DNA of 34,893 nt from positions 1-34,893 of the forward strand of contig CAORJJ010000003.1 of NCBI GenBank assembly GCA_948517135.1. The letters run 5' to 3'. This document shows, in pieces, positions 7,123 through 15,621 of this stretch (within the stretch, counting starts at the first letter, position 1; the number at the start of each line of letters is the position of its first letter). The notes under the pieces were generated by a model that worked only from the letters and a program-made list of their open reading frames with translations, was not told the origin of the DNA and searched no databases. The translations under genes and the position numbers were made by a program. Origin of the DNA: an uncultured Clostridia bacterium (GTDB lineage: Bacteria; Bacillota; Clostridia; TANB77; CAG-508).

Positions 7123-7404
7123 CTACATTCCTCCATTTCTTAAATAATTTATAAAATCTATTGACTGTCCTGGATAATAAGGACTGACTAACTCCGGGAA
7201 CATAGTACCATTTTTTAATCCGACAGCTGGTTCAAAAGTTTTTGTCATTATTTGATTTGGAGTATAAGCGTGACCATATAAATAATTTACTGGAAATGGA
7301 GAGCAATTCATACCCAAACCACCATTAGCATCTGAATAGAAGTTAATTGAGTTGGTATTAGTATTTGAATTTGGGCAACGACGATTACAATTACAACTAC
7401 ACAT
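7123..7404 (-). CDS. cotJA: Spore coat protein CotJA
   Basis: This is a 93-residue protein. The start chosen is the ATG at 7404-7402, directly after AAAGGAGGAATTTTT. Longer in-frame readings upstream have no ribosome binding site and run into the promoter region. The CotJA signature is present: YGHAYTPNQIM, then AVGLKNGTMFPELVSPYYPG. The N-terminus MCSCNCNRRCPN is cysteine-rich. It is the first gene of the cotJ operon and is needed in Bacillus for assembly of CotJC into the coat. A mother-cell sigma-E type promoter is expected upstream (7405-7557), but I could not assign its boxes with confidence. Confidence 0.9.
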   Translation of the reverse strand: MCSCNCNRRCPNSNTNTNSINFYSDANGGLGMNCSPFPVNYLYGHAYTPNQIMTKTFEPAVGLKNGTMFPELVSPYYPGQSIDFINYLRNGGM

Positions 7405-7584
7405 AAAAATTCCTCCTTTTAGTTTTATAATATATACTATGAAAATTATGTAAATTGGTGAAGTTTTTAAAAGAACAGAATGTGATTTTTCTATGAAAAC
7501 TATGTGTTTTGTAGTTTTTGTTTGAATTATATGTGACGTAGAAATGAAAAAAATCATACTTTCGTGAATTTATAATGAAAGATA

Positions 7585-7613
7585 TTGTTTATAAAAATTT
7601 TCTTTGTTAGTAT
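7585..7613 (+). promoter_or_regulatory. Probable promoter of the zeta-type toxin operon
   Basis: TTGTTT (7585-7590) and TAGTAT (7608-7613) are separated by 17 nt. The start would be near 7620, about 24 nt before the first gene. The boxes are imperfect. Confidence 0.45.
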
Positions 7614-7643
7614 AAGTAAAAATTAATTAAGAGGAGAGAAAAT

Positions 7644-7841
7644 ATGAGTAATTTAGCAACAGACATTTCAGTAGCAACTGAAATATTAGCAATTAAATTT
7701 TCTAAAGATATGTTTAATAAAGAAAAAGTAAAACGCATATTAAAAGAAAAAGAATTAGTTTCTTTAGGAGATAAAGAGACAATAGAGAAAGTAATAAATG
7801 TTTATGGAAAAGAAATCAAGGAGGACATAAAAAATGGATAG
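7644..7841 (+). CDS. Small helical protein upstream of a zeta-type kinase, candidate antitoxin
   Basis: This is a 65-residue, almost fully helical, charged protein with a good ribosome binding site (AAGAGGAGAG). It has no helix-turn-helix or AbrB/MazE-like signature. It overlaps the downstream kinase by 8 bp, the gene order and coupling seen in epsilon-zeta toxin-antitoxin pairs. There the small three-helix epsilon protein covers the ATP site of zeta. The sequence is shorter than a classical epsilon (about 90 residues) and I cannot claim homology. The antitoxin role is inferred from position, size and coupling. Confidence 0.6.
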   Translation: MSNLATDISVATEILAIKFSKDMFNKEKVKRILKEKELVSLGDKETIEKVINVYGKEIKEDIKNG

Positions 7842-8808
7842 TTGTGCACAAATAAATCCGATTAGAAAAAGGCAAACAATAGATGAAAGATTATATAATA
7901 TGTCTTCACAATTTACAACAATTGAAGAATGGGAAAATTATATAAGACAGTATTATATGGCTTTTTGTGCTGTGCTTGCTAAACTTGAAACAGAATCAAA
8001 TAATACAAGAAAGCAAAATATGCAAAGACCTATTGCAGTAATTTTAGGAGGACAACCAGGTGCTGGAAAATCAGCTTTAATTGCAACATATAAAGAAAGA
8101 TTAAAAAAAGAATTTAATATAGATGCAGTAATTAATAATGCAGATTTTTATAGATTTTGTGTTCCTGGAAGTCATAAACTTGCAATTGATTTTCCTGAAA
8201 GTGCTTCAAGAGTTACAGATCCTGTTGTAAAAATGATGAGAAAAAATTTAATGGAAGAATCAATAGCTCAAGGACAGAGTATAATAATAGAAAATACACT
8301 TGGAGATACAATTGTTGTTGATAAAATGCAAGAAAGTAATGTGCATGATATTTGGCTTGCTTTAATGGCTGTACCAAGAGAAGAATCATTACTATCAGAT
8401 TTTGAAAGATATATAAAAATGAAGGAATCAGCAGATATTGCAAGATTAGTAAGTATAGAAGCACATGATAAGAGATATGATGCGCTTGACAAAATTGCTA
8501 TTAATTTAGAAAATAATGGTATGAGGACAATAGTACACTCAAGAGGAAAAACTGAAAATGATTTTGTAAATGTTGAATATGATAGTAAAGATACTAATAA
8601 AAAGTTTAGAAATGTAACAGAAGCAATGGATATAATTAGACAAAGAGATTTTAAACAAGGAGTATCAGGATATCAAGAAAGATTAAAAATAATAAGAGAA
8701 AAAATGGAAGGATTTGGAATGACTCAAGATGAATCACATGAACTAAGTCAATTAGAAAGTATTATAATGAAATCTATAATCAAAGAAAAAGAAGGAGAAG
8801 AAAGATAA
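7834..8808 (+). CDS. Zeta-toxin family P-loop kinase
   Basis: This is a 324-residue protein. GGQPGAGKSAL (residues 72-82) is the Walker A motif of the zeta/PezT family, followed by an NNADFYR segment near 100, where zeta toxins carry their catalytic and substrate-binding Asp. IIIENTLGDT (about 150-160) corresponds to the second core strand. Zeta toxins phosphorylate UDP-N-acetylglucosamine or related UDP sugars and poison cell-wall synthesis. Some family members have other kinase targets. The 70-residue N-terminal extension and the Glu/Lys-rich C-terminal helix (about 280-324) go beyond the minimal fold. It overlaps its 65-residue partner, and a PHP phosphoesterase starts 1 nt after its stop. 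A ligand other than UDP-GlcNAc cannot be excluded. Confidence 0.8.
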   Translation: MDSCAQINPIRKRQTIDERLYNMSSQFTTIEEWENYIRQYYMAFCAVLAKLETESNNTRKQNMQRPIAVILGGQPGAGKSALIATYKERLKKEFNIDAVINNADFYRFCVPGSHKLAIDFPESASRVTDPVVKMMRKNLMEESIAQGQSIIIENTLGDTIVVDKMQESNVHDIWLALMAVPREESLLSDFERYIKMKESADIARLVSIEAHDKRYDALDKIAINLENNGMRTIVHSRGKTENDFVNVEYDSKDTNKKFRNVTEAMDIIRQRDFKQGVSGYQERLKIIREKMEGFGMTQDESHELSQLESIIMKSIIKEKEGEER

Positions 8809-8809
8809 A

Positions 8810-9694
8810 ATGGTTGATTTACATATACATACGACATATTCAGATGGTACATGTTCTGTTAAAGAAATTTTAAAGCAAGCAGAGAGTTTAAAACTAGATT
8901 ATATATCTATTACAGATCATGATAAATGTTTAGCATATGAAGAATTGAAAAATATAGACATAAAAAAGTATTATTCAGGGAAAATTATAAAAGGAATAGA
9001 AATAAAATGTTTTTATAAAGGAAGTACCATAGAAGTTCTAGGATATGATTATGATTATGAAAAAATGAATTTATGGGTTAAAGAATTTTATGCAAAAAAA
9101 GATAGAAAGGTTATTGAAACAAAGTATTTTAATAAATTATATGATATCTGTGAAAAATTAAATTTAACTATGTCCAAAAGAGAAGATATTGTATGGAATC
9201 CAGAAAATGATTGGGGAGGAAAAACAGTATATGACGAAATAAAAAGACATCCAGAAAATCAATCTAAACTTCCAGAAGATTTTTGGAATAATGGAGTTCA
9301 GACATTTTCAAAAAAATATTATTGTAATAAAGAAACAGAGTGGTATATTGATAAATCAGAAGACTATCCAAGTGTAGAAACAGCAGTAAATGCTATAAAA
9401 AGTGCAGGAGGACTTGTTTTCTTGCCACATATATATATTTATAAATGGATGAAAAATATAGAAGAAGAATTAAATGAGCTTTTAGAAAAATATGATATTG
9501 ATGGTATAGAATGTTATCATAGTGACTTTACAGAAGAAAATATAAAACACTTAAATAAATTATGTGATAATAAAGGATTTTTAAAGAGTGGTGGAAGTGA
9601 TTATCATGGAAACAATAAACCAACAATTAGTTTGGCTGTTGGAAAAGGTAACTTAAGAATCCCTAATGAAATAGTAAATTGGTATAATAAATAA
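8810..9694 (+). CDS. PHP-domain phosphoesterase
   Basis: This is a 294-residue protein beginning VDLHIHTTYSDG (His5, His7, Asp12) and ISITDHD (Asp36-Asp38), the first two metal-binding blocks of the PHP fold. FLPHI (about 205) and GGSDYHG (about 263) supply the later ligands. This is the YciV/TrpH-like layout, whose known members are metal-dependent 5'-3' exonucleases or nucleoside 3',5'-bisphosphate phosphatases. An insertion of about 100 residues, rich in Lys, Trp and Tyr, separates the second and third blocks. It starts 1 nt after the zeta kinase stop, so the two are almost certainly co-transcribed. Whether it takes part in the toxin system or merely shares the promoter is unknown. Confidence 0.88.
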   Translation: MVDLHIHTTYSDGTCSVKEILKQAESLKLDYISITDHDKCLAYEELKNIDIKKYYSGKIIKGIEIKCFYKGSTIEVLGYDYDYEKMNLWVKEFYAKKDRKVIETKYFNKLYDICEKLNLTMSKREDIVWNPENDWGGKTVYDEIKRHPENQSKLPEDFWNNGVQTFSKKYYCNKETEWYIDKSEDYPSVETAVNAIKSAGGLVFLPHIYIYKWMKNIEEELNELLEKYDIDGIECYHSDFTEENIKHLNKLCDNKGFLKSGGSDYHGNNKPTISLAVGKGNLRIPNEIVNWYNK

Positions 9695-9712
9695 AATAAT
9701 TTCATAAAACTG

Positions 9713-9741
9713 TTGATTTTTAAATTCTCATATGTTAAACT
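9713..9741 (+). promoter_or_regulatory. Probable promoter for secG
   Basis: TTGATT (9713-9718) and TAAACT (9736-9741) are separated by 17 nt, about 33 nt upstream of the secG ribosome binding site. Confidence 0.45.
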
Positions 9742-9781
9742 TAAGTAGTTAATAACGGAAGAAAATTGGAGGTTATACAAA

Positions 9782-10030
9782 ATGGAAATAGTAAAATATA
9801 TATTAATGGGAATATATGCAGTAGTTTGCTTAGCAGTAATCGTATTAGTTATGAAACAAAATAAAGAAGAAAGTGGAGCTTCAGGAACAATAGTTGGTGC
9901 CTCTGCAAATAATTTTTATGAGAAAAATAAAGGAAAAACAACAGAAGGAAAAATTAAAACAGCTACATTAGTATTAATGGTTGTATTTGCTGTATTATCA
10001 ATAGCATTAGGTATAATATTTGTTGTTTAA
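9782..10030 (+). CDS. secG: Protein translocase subunit SecG
   Basis: This is an 82-residue membrane protein with two transmembrane segments, about residues 3-23 and 60-82. They are joined by a cytoplasmic loop with the SecG-type SGASGTIVGAS stretch and a FYEKNKGKTTEGK segment. SecG sits beside SecYE and eases cycling of SecA during protein export. TTGGAGG lies 9 nt before the ATG. The gene precedes rnr, as in many Firmicutes (secG-rnr-smpB). A hairpin with a T-run follows, so read-through to rnr is only partial. Confidence 0.93.
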   Translation: MEIVKYILMGIYAVVCLAVIVLVMKQNKEESGASGTIVGASANNFYEKNKGKTTEGKIKTATLVLMVVFAVLSIALGIIFVV

Positions 10031-10049
10031 ATAAAAATAAAAAATTAGG

Positions 10050-10078
10050 GGCAGTGCATTTTTTGTGCTGCTTTTTTT
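10050..10078 (+). terminator. Weak intrinsic terminator or attenuator between secG and rnr
   Basis: An 8-bp stem with two G-U pairs (10051-10058 with 10064-10071) is followed by seven T. It lies only 21 nt before the rnr start and probably reduces transcription into rnr. Confidence 0.6.
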
Positions 10079-10098
10079 GTTGTATGGAGAGAATGTAT

Positions 10099-12099
10099 AT
10101 GAGTAAAAAGAAAAAACAAAAAATTGAAGGTATTTTTAGAGCTAATGAAAAAGGATTTGGTTTTGTAGAAGTTGAAGGTCTTGAAGAAGATCTATTTATA
10201 CCACCAAATAGTGTAAATAAAGCTTTGGATGGAGATACAGTTCAAGTTAATATATATAAGAAAAAAGAAGGAACTAAAAGAGCAGAAGCTAAAATTGTAA
10301 AGATTGTAAAAAGAGAAAGAGAAAATATTGTTGGAATTTTCCAAAAATCTAAAAATTTTGGTTTTGTAGTTCCAGATGATAAAAAGTTTGGTACAGATAT
10401 TTTTATATCCAAAAGTAAATGCAAAGAAGCCAAAAGTAATGATAAAGTAATTGCAAAAATTATAAAATATCCTGAAAAAGGAAAAAATGCAGAAGGAGAA
10501 ATTATCGAAGTACTTGGGAATATAAATCAAGCTGGTGTAGATATGCTGTCTGTAATAAAAGAATTTGATTTACCAAATGAATTTCCATCTTTTGTAAAGG
10601 AAGAGGCTGAAAGCATACCTCAAGAAATAAATAAAAAAGATATAAAAAATAGAAAAGATTTACGTGATAACATAATTTTTACAATAGATGGTGAAGATGC
10701 AAAAGATTTAGATGATGCAATATGTGTTTCTAAAAATGAAGATGGAAATTATGTTTTAGATGTTCATATTGCAGATGTTAGTTACTATGTAAAAGAAGGA
10801 AGCAAATTAGATAAAGAAGCAATAAAAAGAGGAACAAGTGTGTATATGTTTGATAGAGTAATACCAATGCTGCCTTTTGAACTTTCAAATGGAATTTGTA
10901 GTTTAAATGCTGGAAAAGATAGATTTGCATTATCTTGTAGCATGGAAATTAATAGAAAAGGAAATGTTATATCAGCAGATGTTTATAAATCAGTAATAAG
11001 AGTAACAGAAAGAATGACATATACAAATGTAAATAAAATAATAAATGACTTAGATGAAGAAGTTTTAAAAAGATATGAAAAATATATAAGTTATTTTAAA
11101 TTAATGGAAGAACTTGCTTTAATATTAAAAAATAGAAGACTTACTCAGGGTTACTTAAATTTAGATATTCCAGAAAGTAAAATAGTTTTAGATGAAAATG
11201 GACGAGCAATTGAGGTAAAAAAATATGAAACAACTTTTGCCAATGAAATTATTGAGCAATTTATGCTAACTGCTAACGAATCTATTGCAGAAAAATTTTA
11301 TTGGTTAGAAGCACCATTTATTTATAGAGTTCATGAGGAACCAGATTATGATAAAATACAAGAAACAAATAAATTTTTATTTAATATAGGTGAGAAAATA
11401 AAGGTAACAAAAGATAATATAAAACCAAAAGCTTTTGCAGAAGTATTAGATAAATTAAAAGAAACAGAATATGAAAAAGTTATATCTACATTAATTTTAA
11501 GAACATTAAAACTTGCAAGATATGAAAGTGAGAATAAAGGTCACTTTGGAATTGCAAGCAAATATTATTGTCATTTTACATCACCAATAAGAAGATATCC
11601 AGATTTATTTATTCATAGAGTAATTTCTGAATATATAGAAAATAACTATGTATTATCAGAAGATAGAATGGCTGAATTAGAATCAAAGTCAGAAAAATAT
11701 GCTGAAAGTTCAACAGAAGCAGAAAAAAATGCAACAAAGGCAGAAAGAGATGCAGAAGATATTAAGAAAGCTGAATTTATGGAAGATAAAATTGGAGAAG
11801 AATATTTGGGTATAGTATCTTCAATAACTGGTTTTGGTATGTTTGTAGAACTAGAAAGTACTGTTGAAGGTTTAATCAGGTTTGAAAATATGGGGAATGA
11901 ATATTTTATTTATGATGAAAATAGAAAAACATTAACTGGAGAAAGAACAAACAGAAGATTTAAGATAGGAGATCAAGTTAAAATTAGAGTAATCGAAGCA
12001 AATAAATTACTTAGAAAAATAGCATTTGAACTTGTTGCAGATAAAAATGTTGTTGAGTATGATATGTATTTTAAAGATGAAGATAATGAAGAGGAATAA
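10099..12099 (+). CDS. rnr: Ribonuclease R
   Basis: This is a 666-residue 3'-5' exoribonuclease. The ATG at 10099 is 7 nt after GGAGAG. Upstream in-frame ATGs would translate the terminator sequence and give a Cys/Phe-rich tail that is not conserved. N-terminal cold-shock-like RNA-binding domains lie at about 8-140 (GFGFVEVEG and FGFVVPDD, both RNP1-like). The RNB catalytic domain starts around 185, with TIDGEDAKDLDDAICV (195-210) supplying the magnesium-binding Asp residues. A C-terminal S1 domain starts near 566 (GIVSSITGFGMFVELE). The usual long basic tail is missing and the protein ends acidic. RNase R degrades structured RNA, rRNA fragments and non-stop mRNA with tmRNA. smpB, a common downstream neighbour, is not present in this window. 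Confidence 0.96.
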   Translation: MSKKKKQKIEGIFRANEKGFGFVEVEGLEEDLFIPPNSVNKALDGDTVQVNIYKKKEGTKRAEAKIVKIVKRERENIVGIFQKSKNFGFVVPDDKKFGTDIFISKSKCKEAKSNDKVIAKIIKYPEKGKNAEGEIIEVLGNINQAGVDMLSVIKEFDLPNEFPSFVKEEAESIPQEINKKDIKNRKDLRDNIIFTIDGEDAKDLDDAICVSKNEDGNYVLDVHIADVSYYVKEGSKLDKEAIKRGTSVYMFDRVIPMLPFELSNGICSLNAGKDRFALSCSMEINRKGNVISADVYKSVIRVTERMTYTNVNKIINDLDEEVLKRYEKYISYFKLMEELALILKNRRLTQGYLNLDIPESKIVLDENGRAIEVKKYETTFANEIIEQFMLTANESIAEKFYWLEAPFIYRVHEEPDYDKIQETNKFLFNIGEKIKVTKDNIKPKAFAEVLDKLKETEYEKVISTLILRTLKLARYESENKGHFGIASKYYCHFTSPIRRYPDLFIHRVISEYIENNYVLSEDRMAELESKSEKYAESSTEAEKNATKAERDAEDIKKAEFMEDKIGEEYLGIVSSITGFGMFVELESTVEGLIRFENMGNEYFIYDENRKTLTGERTNRRFKIGDQVKIRVIEANKLLRKIAFELVADKNVVEYDMYFKDEDNEEE

Positions 12100-12102
12100 A
12101 AT

Positions 12103-12564
12103 ATGAAAAAAGATAAGAAGAAGTTATTAAAATCAAATTCATTAATTAATAAACTTAAAAGTAAGAAAAAAAGTAAAGAAGAGTTGAAAAAATTAAAGGA
12201 AATAAAAAAGAAAATTAAAGATATTGAAACTCAAAAAGAATTTGAAGAAGTTGTAAAAGAACTTGAAGCTGATGAAATTGTTGATGTAGAATATTTTGAA
12301 AAATTAAAAAAGAAGAAAAAGAAAAAACTAGATAAACAAACTTTTGAGGACAGAATTAGATGTGATGCTGATACTTTAAGGAGAATCTCAAATATATTAA
12401 GAAACTTTAAAGAACATGATAGAGAAAAAGAAGAACAAGAACAAATTCAAAATAGAGATGATAGATTACGAGAAGGTGGAGAAAAAGACAAACAAAAGGA
12501 AAAAAATAAATCAAAAGAAGAAAGAACAAGAAATTCTGGTGGAAGATCAAGAGGTAGTAGATAA
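12103..12564 (+). CDS. Lys/Glu-rich coiled-coil protein between rnr and rlmD
   Basis: I do not recognise this 153-residue protein. Nearly half its residues are Lys or Glu. Residues 1-95 look like a continuous charged helix or coiled coil, with a run of seven Lys near residue 72. The middle (FEDRIRCDADTLRRISNILR) is the only part that looks folded and conserved. The tail is Arg/Gly/Ser-rich (NSGGRSRGSR), as in RNA-binding proteins. It starts 3 nt after the rnr stop and ends 3 nt before the next gene, so it is co-transcribed with two RNA-handling enzymes. A role as an RNA- or ribosome-associated accessory is plausible but inferred. The composition is extreme, so weak similarity hits will be unreliable. 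Confidence 0.75.
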   Translation: MKKDKKKLLKSNSLINKLKSKKKSKEELKKLKEIKKKIKDIETQKEFEEVVKELEADEIVDVEYFEKLKKKKKKKLDKQTFEDRIRCDADTLRRISNILRNFKEHDREKEEQEQIQNRDDRLREGGEKDKQKEKNKSKEERTRNSGGRSRGSR

Positions 12565-12567
12565 AAT

Positions 12568-13929
12568 ATGATAGCAAAAAATGAAGAATATGTAGTAGAG
12601 ATAATTGATAATGGATTTCAAGGAGAAGGAATTGCCAAAATAGATGGAATGGCAGTATTTATTCCAAATTGTTTAAAAGGTGAAAAAGCCAAAATAAGAA
12701 TTTTGAAAGTTACATCTTCTTTGGCATATGGAAAAGTAATTGAAATTATAGAAAAATCAGTGTATAGGAATGAATCAGATTGTGATACTTTTCCAAGATG
12801 TGGTGGTTGTAACTTAAGACATATTAATTATGATTATACTTTAGAGATAAAAAAGAATTCTGTTGAATCTACTTTAAAAAAAGCTTTAGGAAGAGAAATA
12901 AAAATTTTAGATGTTTTAAAAATGGAAAATCCATATAATTATAGAAATAAATTGCAATATCCAGTAGGAATAGGAAATGATAAAAAGCCAGTAATGGGTG
13001 TATATGCAGAAAGAACACATTCAATAATTTCTACAAGAAAATGTCAAATTCAAGATGAATTAAGTCAAAAGATAGCAAATGATATATATTATTTCATAGA
13101 AAAAAATAATATTAGAGTGTATGATGAAAAATCATTAAAAGGTAGTATTCGTCATATAGTAATTAGAATTGGCAAAAAAACAAATCAAATTATGATAACT
13201 CTAGTAACTAATACAGAAGAAATAGAAAAAGAGACTGAATTAGTAAAATATATTACATCTAAATATGAACAGATAAAAACAATTGTAAAAAACATAAACA
13301 GCAAAAATACAAATGTAATTTTAGGTAAAGATAATAAAATTATTTTTGGTGATGGTTTCATATTTGATTATTTAGGAAATTTTAAATTTAAGATTTCTCC
13401 AATGTCTTTTTATCAAGTAAACAGAACTCAGACAGAAAAGTTATATAGCAAAGCTGTTGAATATGCAGAACTTACAGGGAATGAAACTGTGTTTGATTTA
13501 TATTGCGGAATAGGAACAATAGGTATTTTTGCATCACCAAAAGTGAAAAGATTATATGGAATTGAAACAATTCCACAAGCAATTGAAGATGCAAAAGAAA
13601 ATGCAAAACTAAATAAAATAGAAAATGCAGAATTTTTTGTTGGTGATGTTGAAAAAACATTGCCTGAGTTTATAAAGCAAAGAAATATAAATCCAGATGT
13701 AGTTTTTGTAGATCCTCCAAGAAAAGGTTGTGATAAAACAGCTCTAGAAACTCTTATGCAAATAAAACCAAAAAAAATTGTTTATGTAAGTTGCAATCCA
13801 GCAACTCTTGCACGTGATTTGAAGATTTTAGAAGAAGTTTATGAATTAAAAGAAGTATCAATTTGTGATATGTTTCCTTTTACACATCATGTGGAAACTG
13901 TTACAGAATTAATCTTGAAAAATCAATAG
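12568..13929 (+). CDS. rlmD: 23S rRNA (uracil-C5)-methyltransferase, RlmD/RlmCD family
   Basis: This is a 453-residue enzyme. An N-terminal TRAM RNA-binding domain covers about 5-62. Four [4Fe-4S] ligands are visible: Cys72, Cys78 and Cys81 (CDTFPRCGGC) and Cys159 (RKCQ). The SAM-binding core has DLYCGIGTIG (near 310) and FVDPPRKGCD (near 385). The catalytic nucleophile motif VSCNPATLARDL is near 410. The enzyme methylates C5 of specific uridines in 23S rRNA (U1939 for RlmD; U747 and U1939 for the Firmicutes RlmCD type). Which uridine is modified here cannot be told from sequence. It is the last gene of the rnr operon. No clear terminator follows. Confidence 0.94.
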   Translation: MIAKNEEYVVEIIDNGFQGEGIAKIDGMAVFIPNCLKGEKAKIRILKVTSSLAYGKVIEIIEKSVYRNESDCDTFPRCGGCNLRHINYDYTLEIKKNSVESTLKKALGREIKILDVLKMENPYNYRNKLQYPVGIGNDKKPVMGVYAERTHSIISTRKCQIQDELSQKIANDIYYFIEKNNIRVYDEKSLKGSIRHIVIRIGKKTNQIMITLVTNTEEIEKETELVKYITSKYEQIKTIVKNINSKNTNVILGKDNKIIFGDGFIFDYLGNFKFKISPMSFYQVNRTQTEKLYSKAVEYAELTGNETVFDLYCGIGTIGIFASPKVKRLYGIETIPQAIEDAKENAKLNKIENAEFFVGDVEKTLPEFIKQRNINPDVVFVDPPRKGCDKTALETLMQIKPKKIVYVSCNPATLARDLKILEEVYELKEVSICDMFPFTHHVETVTELILKNQ

Positions 13930-14070
13930 ATACAGTGTTTTTAAACAGTAAAAATAATGTAATTGTCAACACGAAAATTAAAATAATAAATTCGCTACAC
14001 ACTGTCTGACGAATTGAGATGATTTAATTAAATTAATTTGCAAGACAGTCTAGCAAAAGAAAGTAGGAAT

Positions 14071-14958
14071 ATGGAAGTGAAGGAATACATATTAAATAAA
14101 AATGATATATTTCCTATTGGAATAGGAACATGGAAAATTGATTATGAAAATATAGAAAATGATATAAAAGGATTAAGGTTTTCTTATGAAAAAGGACAAA
14201 ATTACTTATCATTATATATGTTATATAATGGTGGTGCAGTTGTAAGAAGTTTGAAAACTTATGTTAATTCAATAGCTAGAAGTAAACTATTTATAAATGT
14301 TAATATAGAGCCAACAATAGAAAAAATCGAAGATATAGAAAAACAGTTGAATGAATATTTGGAAATACTAAATATAGAATATGTAGATAATTTACAACTT
14401 CATACTCCAAATGCTACAAAACTACCATTAATAGACACATATAATGAAATGAAAAGATTAGTTGACATAGGAAAAGTTAGATATTTAGGAATAAGTAATT
14501 GTAATCTAGAGCAATTGAAAGAAGTAAATGAAAAAGTAAAAATAGACTTTTTTGAGGGAGTATACAATTTAGAATGTAAGATTAATGAAGATATAGGAAT
14601 TTTAGATTATTGCAAAGAAAATGATATTACTTTTATTGCATACCAAGCATTAAGAAGAAATAGAACAGCAAAAAGAAACTATCCATTATTATTAGAATTA
14701 TCAGAAAAATATAATAAGACTCAAAATCAAGTTATTCTTAATTGGATTATAAAAGAAAAAGAAATAAAACCAATAATAAAATGTACTAATATTAGAAGAA
14801 TAAATGAAAATTTAGAATCATTAGAATTTGAAATGGAAAAAATAGATTATGAAAGGTTAAATAATTTTAGAAATGAAGAATTTGATAATATAAAAATAGA
14901 TTGGAGATATACAGGAGAAGGAATAACAATAGACCAGTTAGCGAACCAATTTGAATAA
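14071..14958 (+). CDS. Aldo/keto-reductase-like protein with altered catalytic residues
   Basis: The start is taken at the ATG at 14071 (AGTAGGA upstream), giving 295 residues. A TTG at 14038 would add 11 residues. The barrel motifs of the AKR family are present: FPIGIGTWKI at the start, VDNLQLHTPN (His111), KVRYLGISN, a FFEGVYNLE segment, ITFIAYQAL and a KPIIKCTN segment near the cofactor site. The usual tetrad is broken. In the segment that should read D-T-A..Y, it reads LSLYMLY (Ser47 for Asp, Tyr52 kept). In the strand that should carry the catalytic Lys it reads FINVNIEP (Asn78). It may therefore bind NADPH and substrate without normal reductase activity, or use different chemistry. Region 13930-14070 holds no clear promoter, only a 7-bp inverted repeat (14001-14007/14043-14049). 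Confidence 0.8.
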   Translation: MEVKEYILNKNDIFPIGIGTWKIDYENIENDIKGLRFSYEKGQNYLSLYMLYNGGAVVRSLKTYVNSIARSKLFINVNIEPTIEKIEDIEKQLNEYLEILNIEYVDNLQLHTPNATKLPLIDTYNEMKRLVDIGKVRYLGISNCNLEQLKEVNEKVKIDFFEGVYNLECKINEDIGILDYCKENDITFIAYQALRRNRTAKRNYPLLLELSEKYNKTQNQVILNWIIKEKEIKPIIKCTNIRRINENLESLEFEMEKIDYERLNNFRNEEFDNIKIDWRYTGEGITIDQLANQFE

Positions 14959-15007
14959 AGTATATTATTTAAATGATATGCAATATAAACTGGAAGGAAA
15001 TTAGTAA

Positions 15008-15490
15008 ATGATAGTAAGAAAAGCAGTAAGATGTTATTTAATAAAGGATGATAATGTATTAGTTACAAAGTATAAAGAAGGAAATAAAAAGTCAGAATAT
15101 TATGATATACCTGGTGGAAAAATTGAAGAAGGAGAAAATTCTGAGCAAACAGCTATTAGAGAAATGAAAGAAGAAACTGGGGTAAAAGTTAGAAATTTAA
15201 AATATAAAGGAAATATGATAGTAGAATATCCTAATAGAATATTTGACTTTGATGTATTTATTACAAATGAAAGTGAAGGTAAACCACAAGAATATGAAGA
15301 AAATACATCTGAATGGATAGGTATTAAAGAATTATTGCGAAAAGAAAAAATATTATCAAATATAATCATTTTAGATAGATTTTTTATTAAAGGATTAACA
15401 AATGAGAAATATAATTTTAAAATGCAAATAATGGTTAGTGAAGAAGAGGAAATATTAAATGTAAATTATGAACTTTTGGAATTAAAGTGA
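15008..15490 (+). CDS. Nudix hydrolase
   Basis: This is a 160-residue protein with a complete Nudix box at residues 37-59: Gly37, Glu43, then REMKEETGV (51-59), matching GX5EX7REUXEEXGU. This motif binds magnesium and cleaves nucleoside diphosphates linked to another moiety. The sequence resembles MutT-like members that clean up oxidised or unusual nucleotides, but the substrate cannot be read from the motif. A ribosome binding site, GGAAGGAA, lies just before the ATG. It is 49 nt downstream of the AKR-like gene and likely in the same transcript. It is followed at once by a new promoter at 15492. Confidence 0.9.
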   Translation: MIVRKAVRCYLIKDDNVLVTKYKEGNKKSEYYDIPGGKIEEGENSEQTAIREMKEETGVKVRNLKYKGNMIVEYPNRIFDFDVFITNESEGKPQEYEENTSEWIGIKELLRKEKILSNIIILDRFFIKGLTNEKYNFKMQIMVSEEEEILNVNYELLELK

Positions 15491-15491
15491 T

Positions 15492-15520
15492 TTGACAGGT
15501 TTACAATAATATGTTACAAT
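15492..15520 (+). promoter_or_regulatory. Strong sigma-A promoter for a leader-regulated GNAT operon
   Basis: A perfect TTGACA (15492-15497) and TACAAT (15515-15520) are separated by 17 nt. Transcription would begin near 15527. The leader is about 160 nt long before the coding start at 15689, and holds small hairpins (for example 7 bp, AGTAACA/TGTTACT) and then a terminator. Confidence 0.85.
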
Positions 15521-15621
15521 TAAAAACATAGTTTAAGAGTTTACCTAGAAGTAATAAACTTTGAGCGGTAAAGAGTAACAAGAATAGAAAATGTTACTTA
15601 CACTTATGAAGTAAGAGATAT

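Noticed and set aside
7405..7557. N-terminal extension of CotJA
   Set aside because: There is no ribosome binding site, the composition is unlike CotJA, and it covers the region where the promoter must lie.
10054..10098. Upstream start for rnr
   Set aside because: It would translate the secG terminator into a Cys/Phe-rich tail with no ribosome binding site; ATG 10099 has one.
10192..10530. Minus-strand open frames inside rnr and other long genes
   Set aside because: They lie opposite well-conserved coding sequence, lack ribosome binding sites and have Phe/Ser/Tyr-rich compositions typical of antisense frames in AT-rich genes.
14001..14049. ACTGTCT/AGACAGT inverted repeat before the AKR-like gene as an operator
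   Set aside because: Only 7 bp separated by 35 nt, overlapping the proposed ribosome binding region only loosely; chance is a sufficient explanation.
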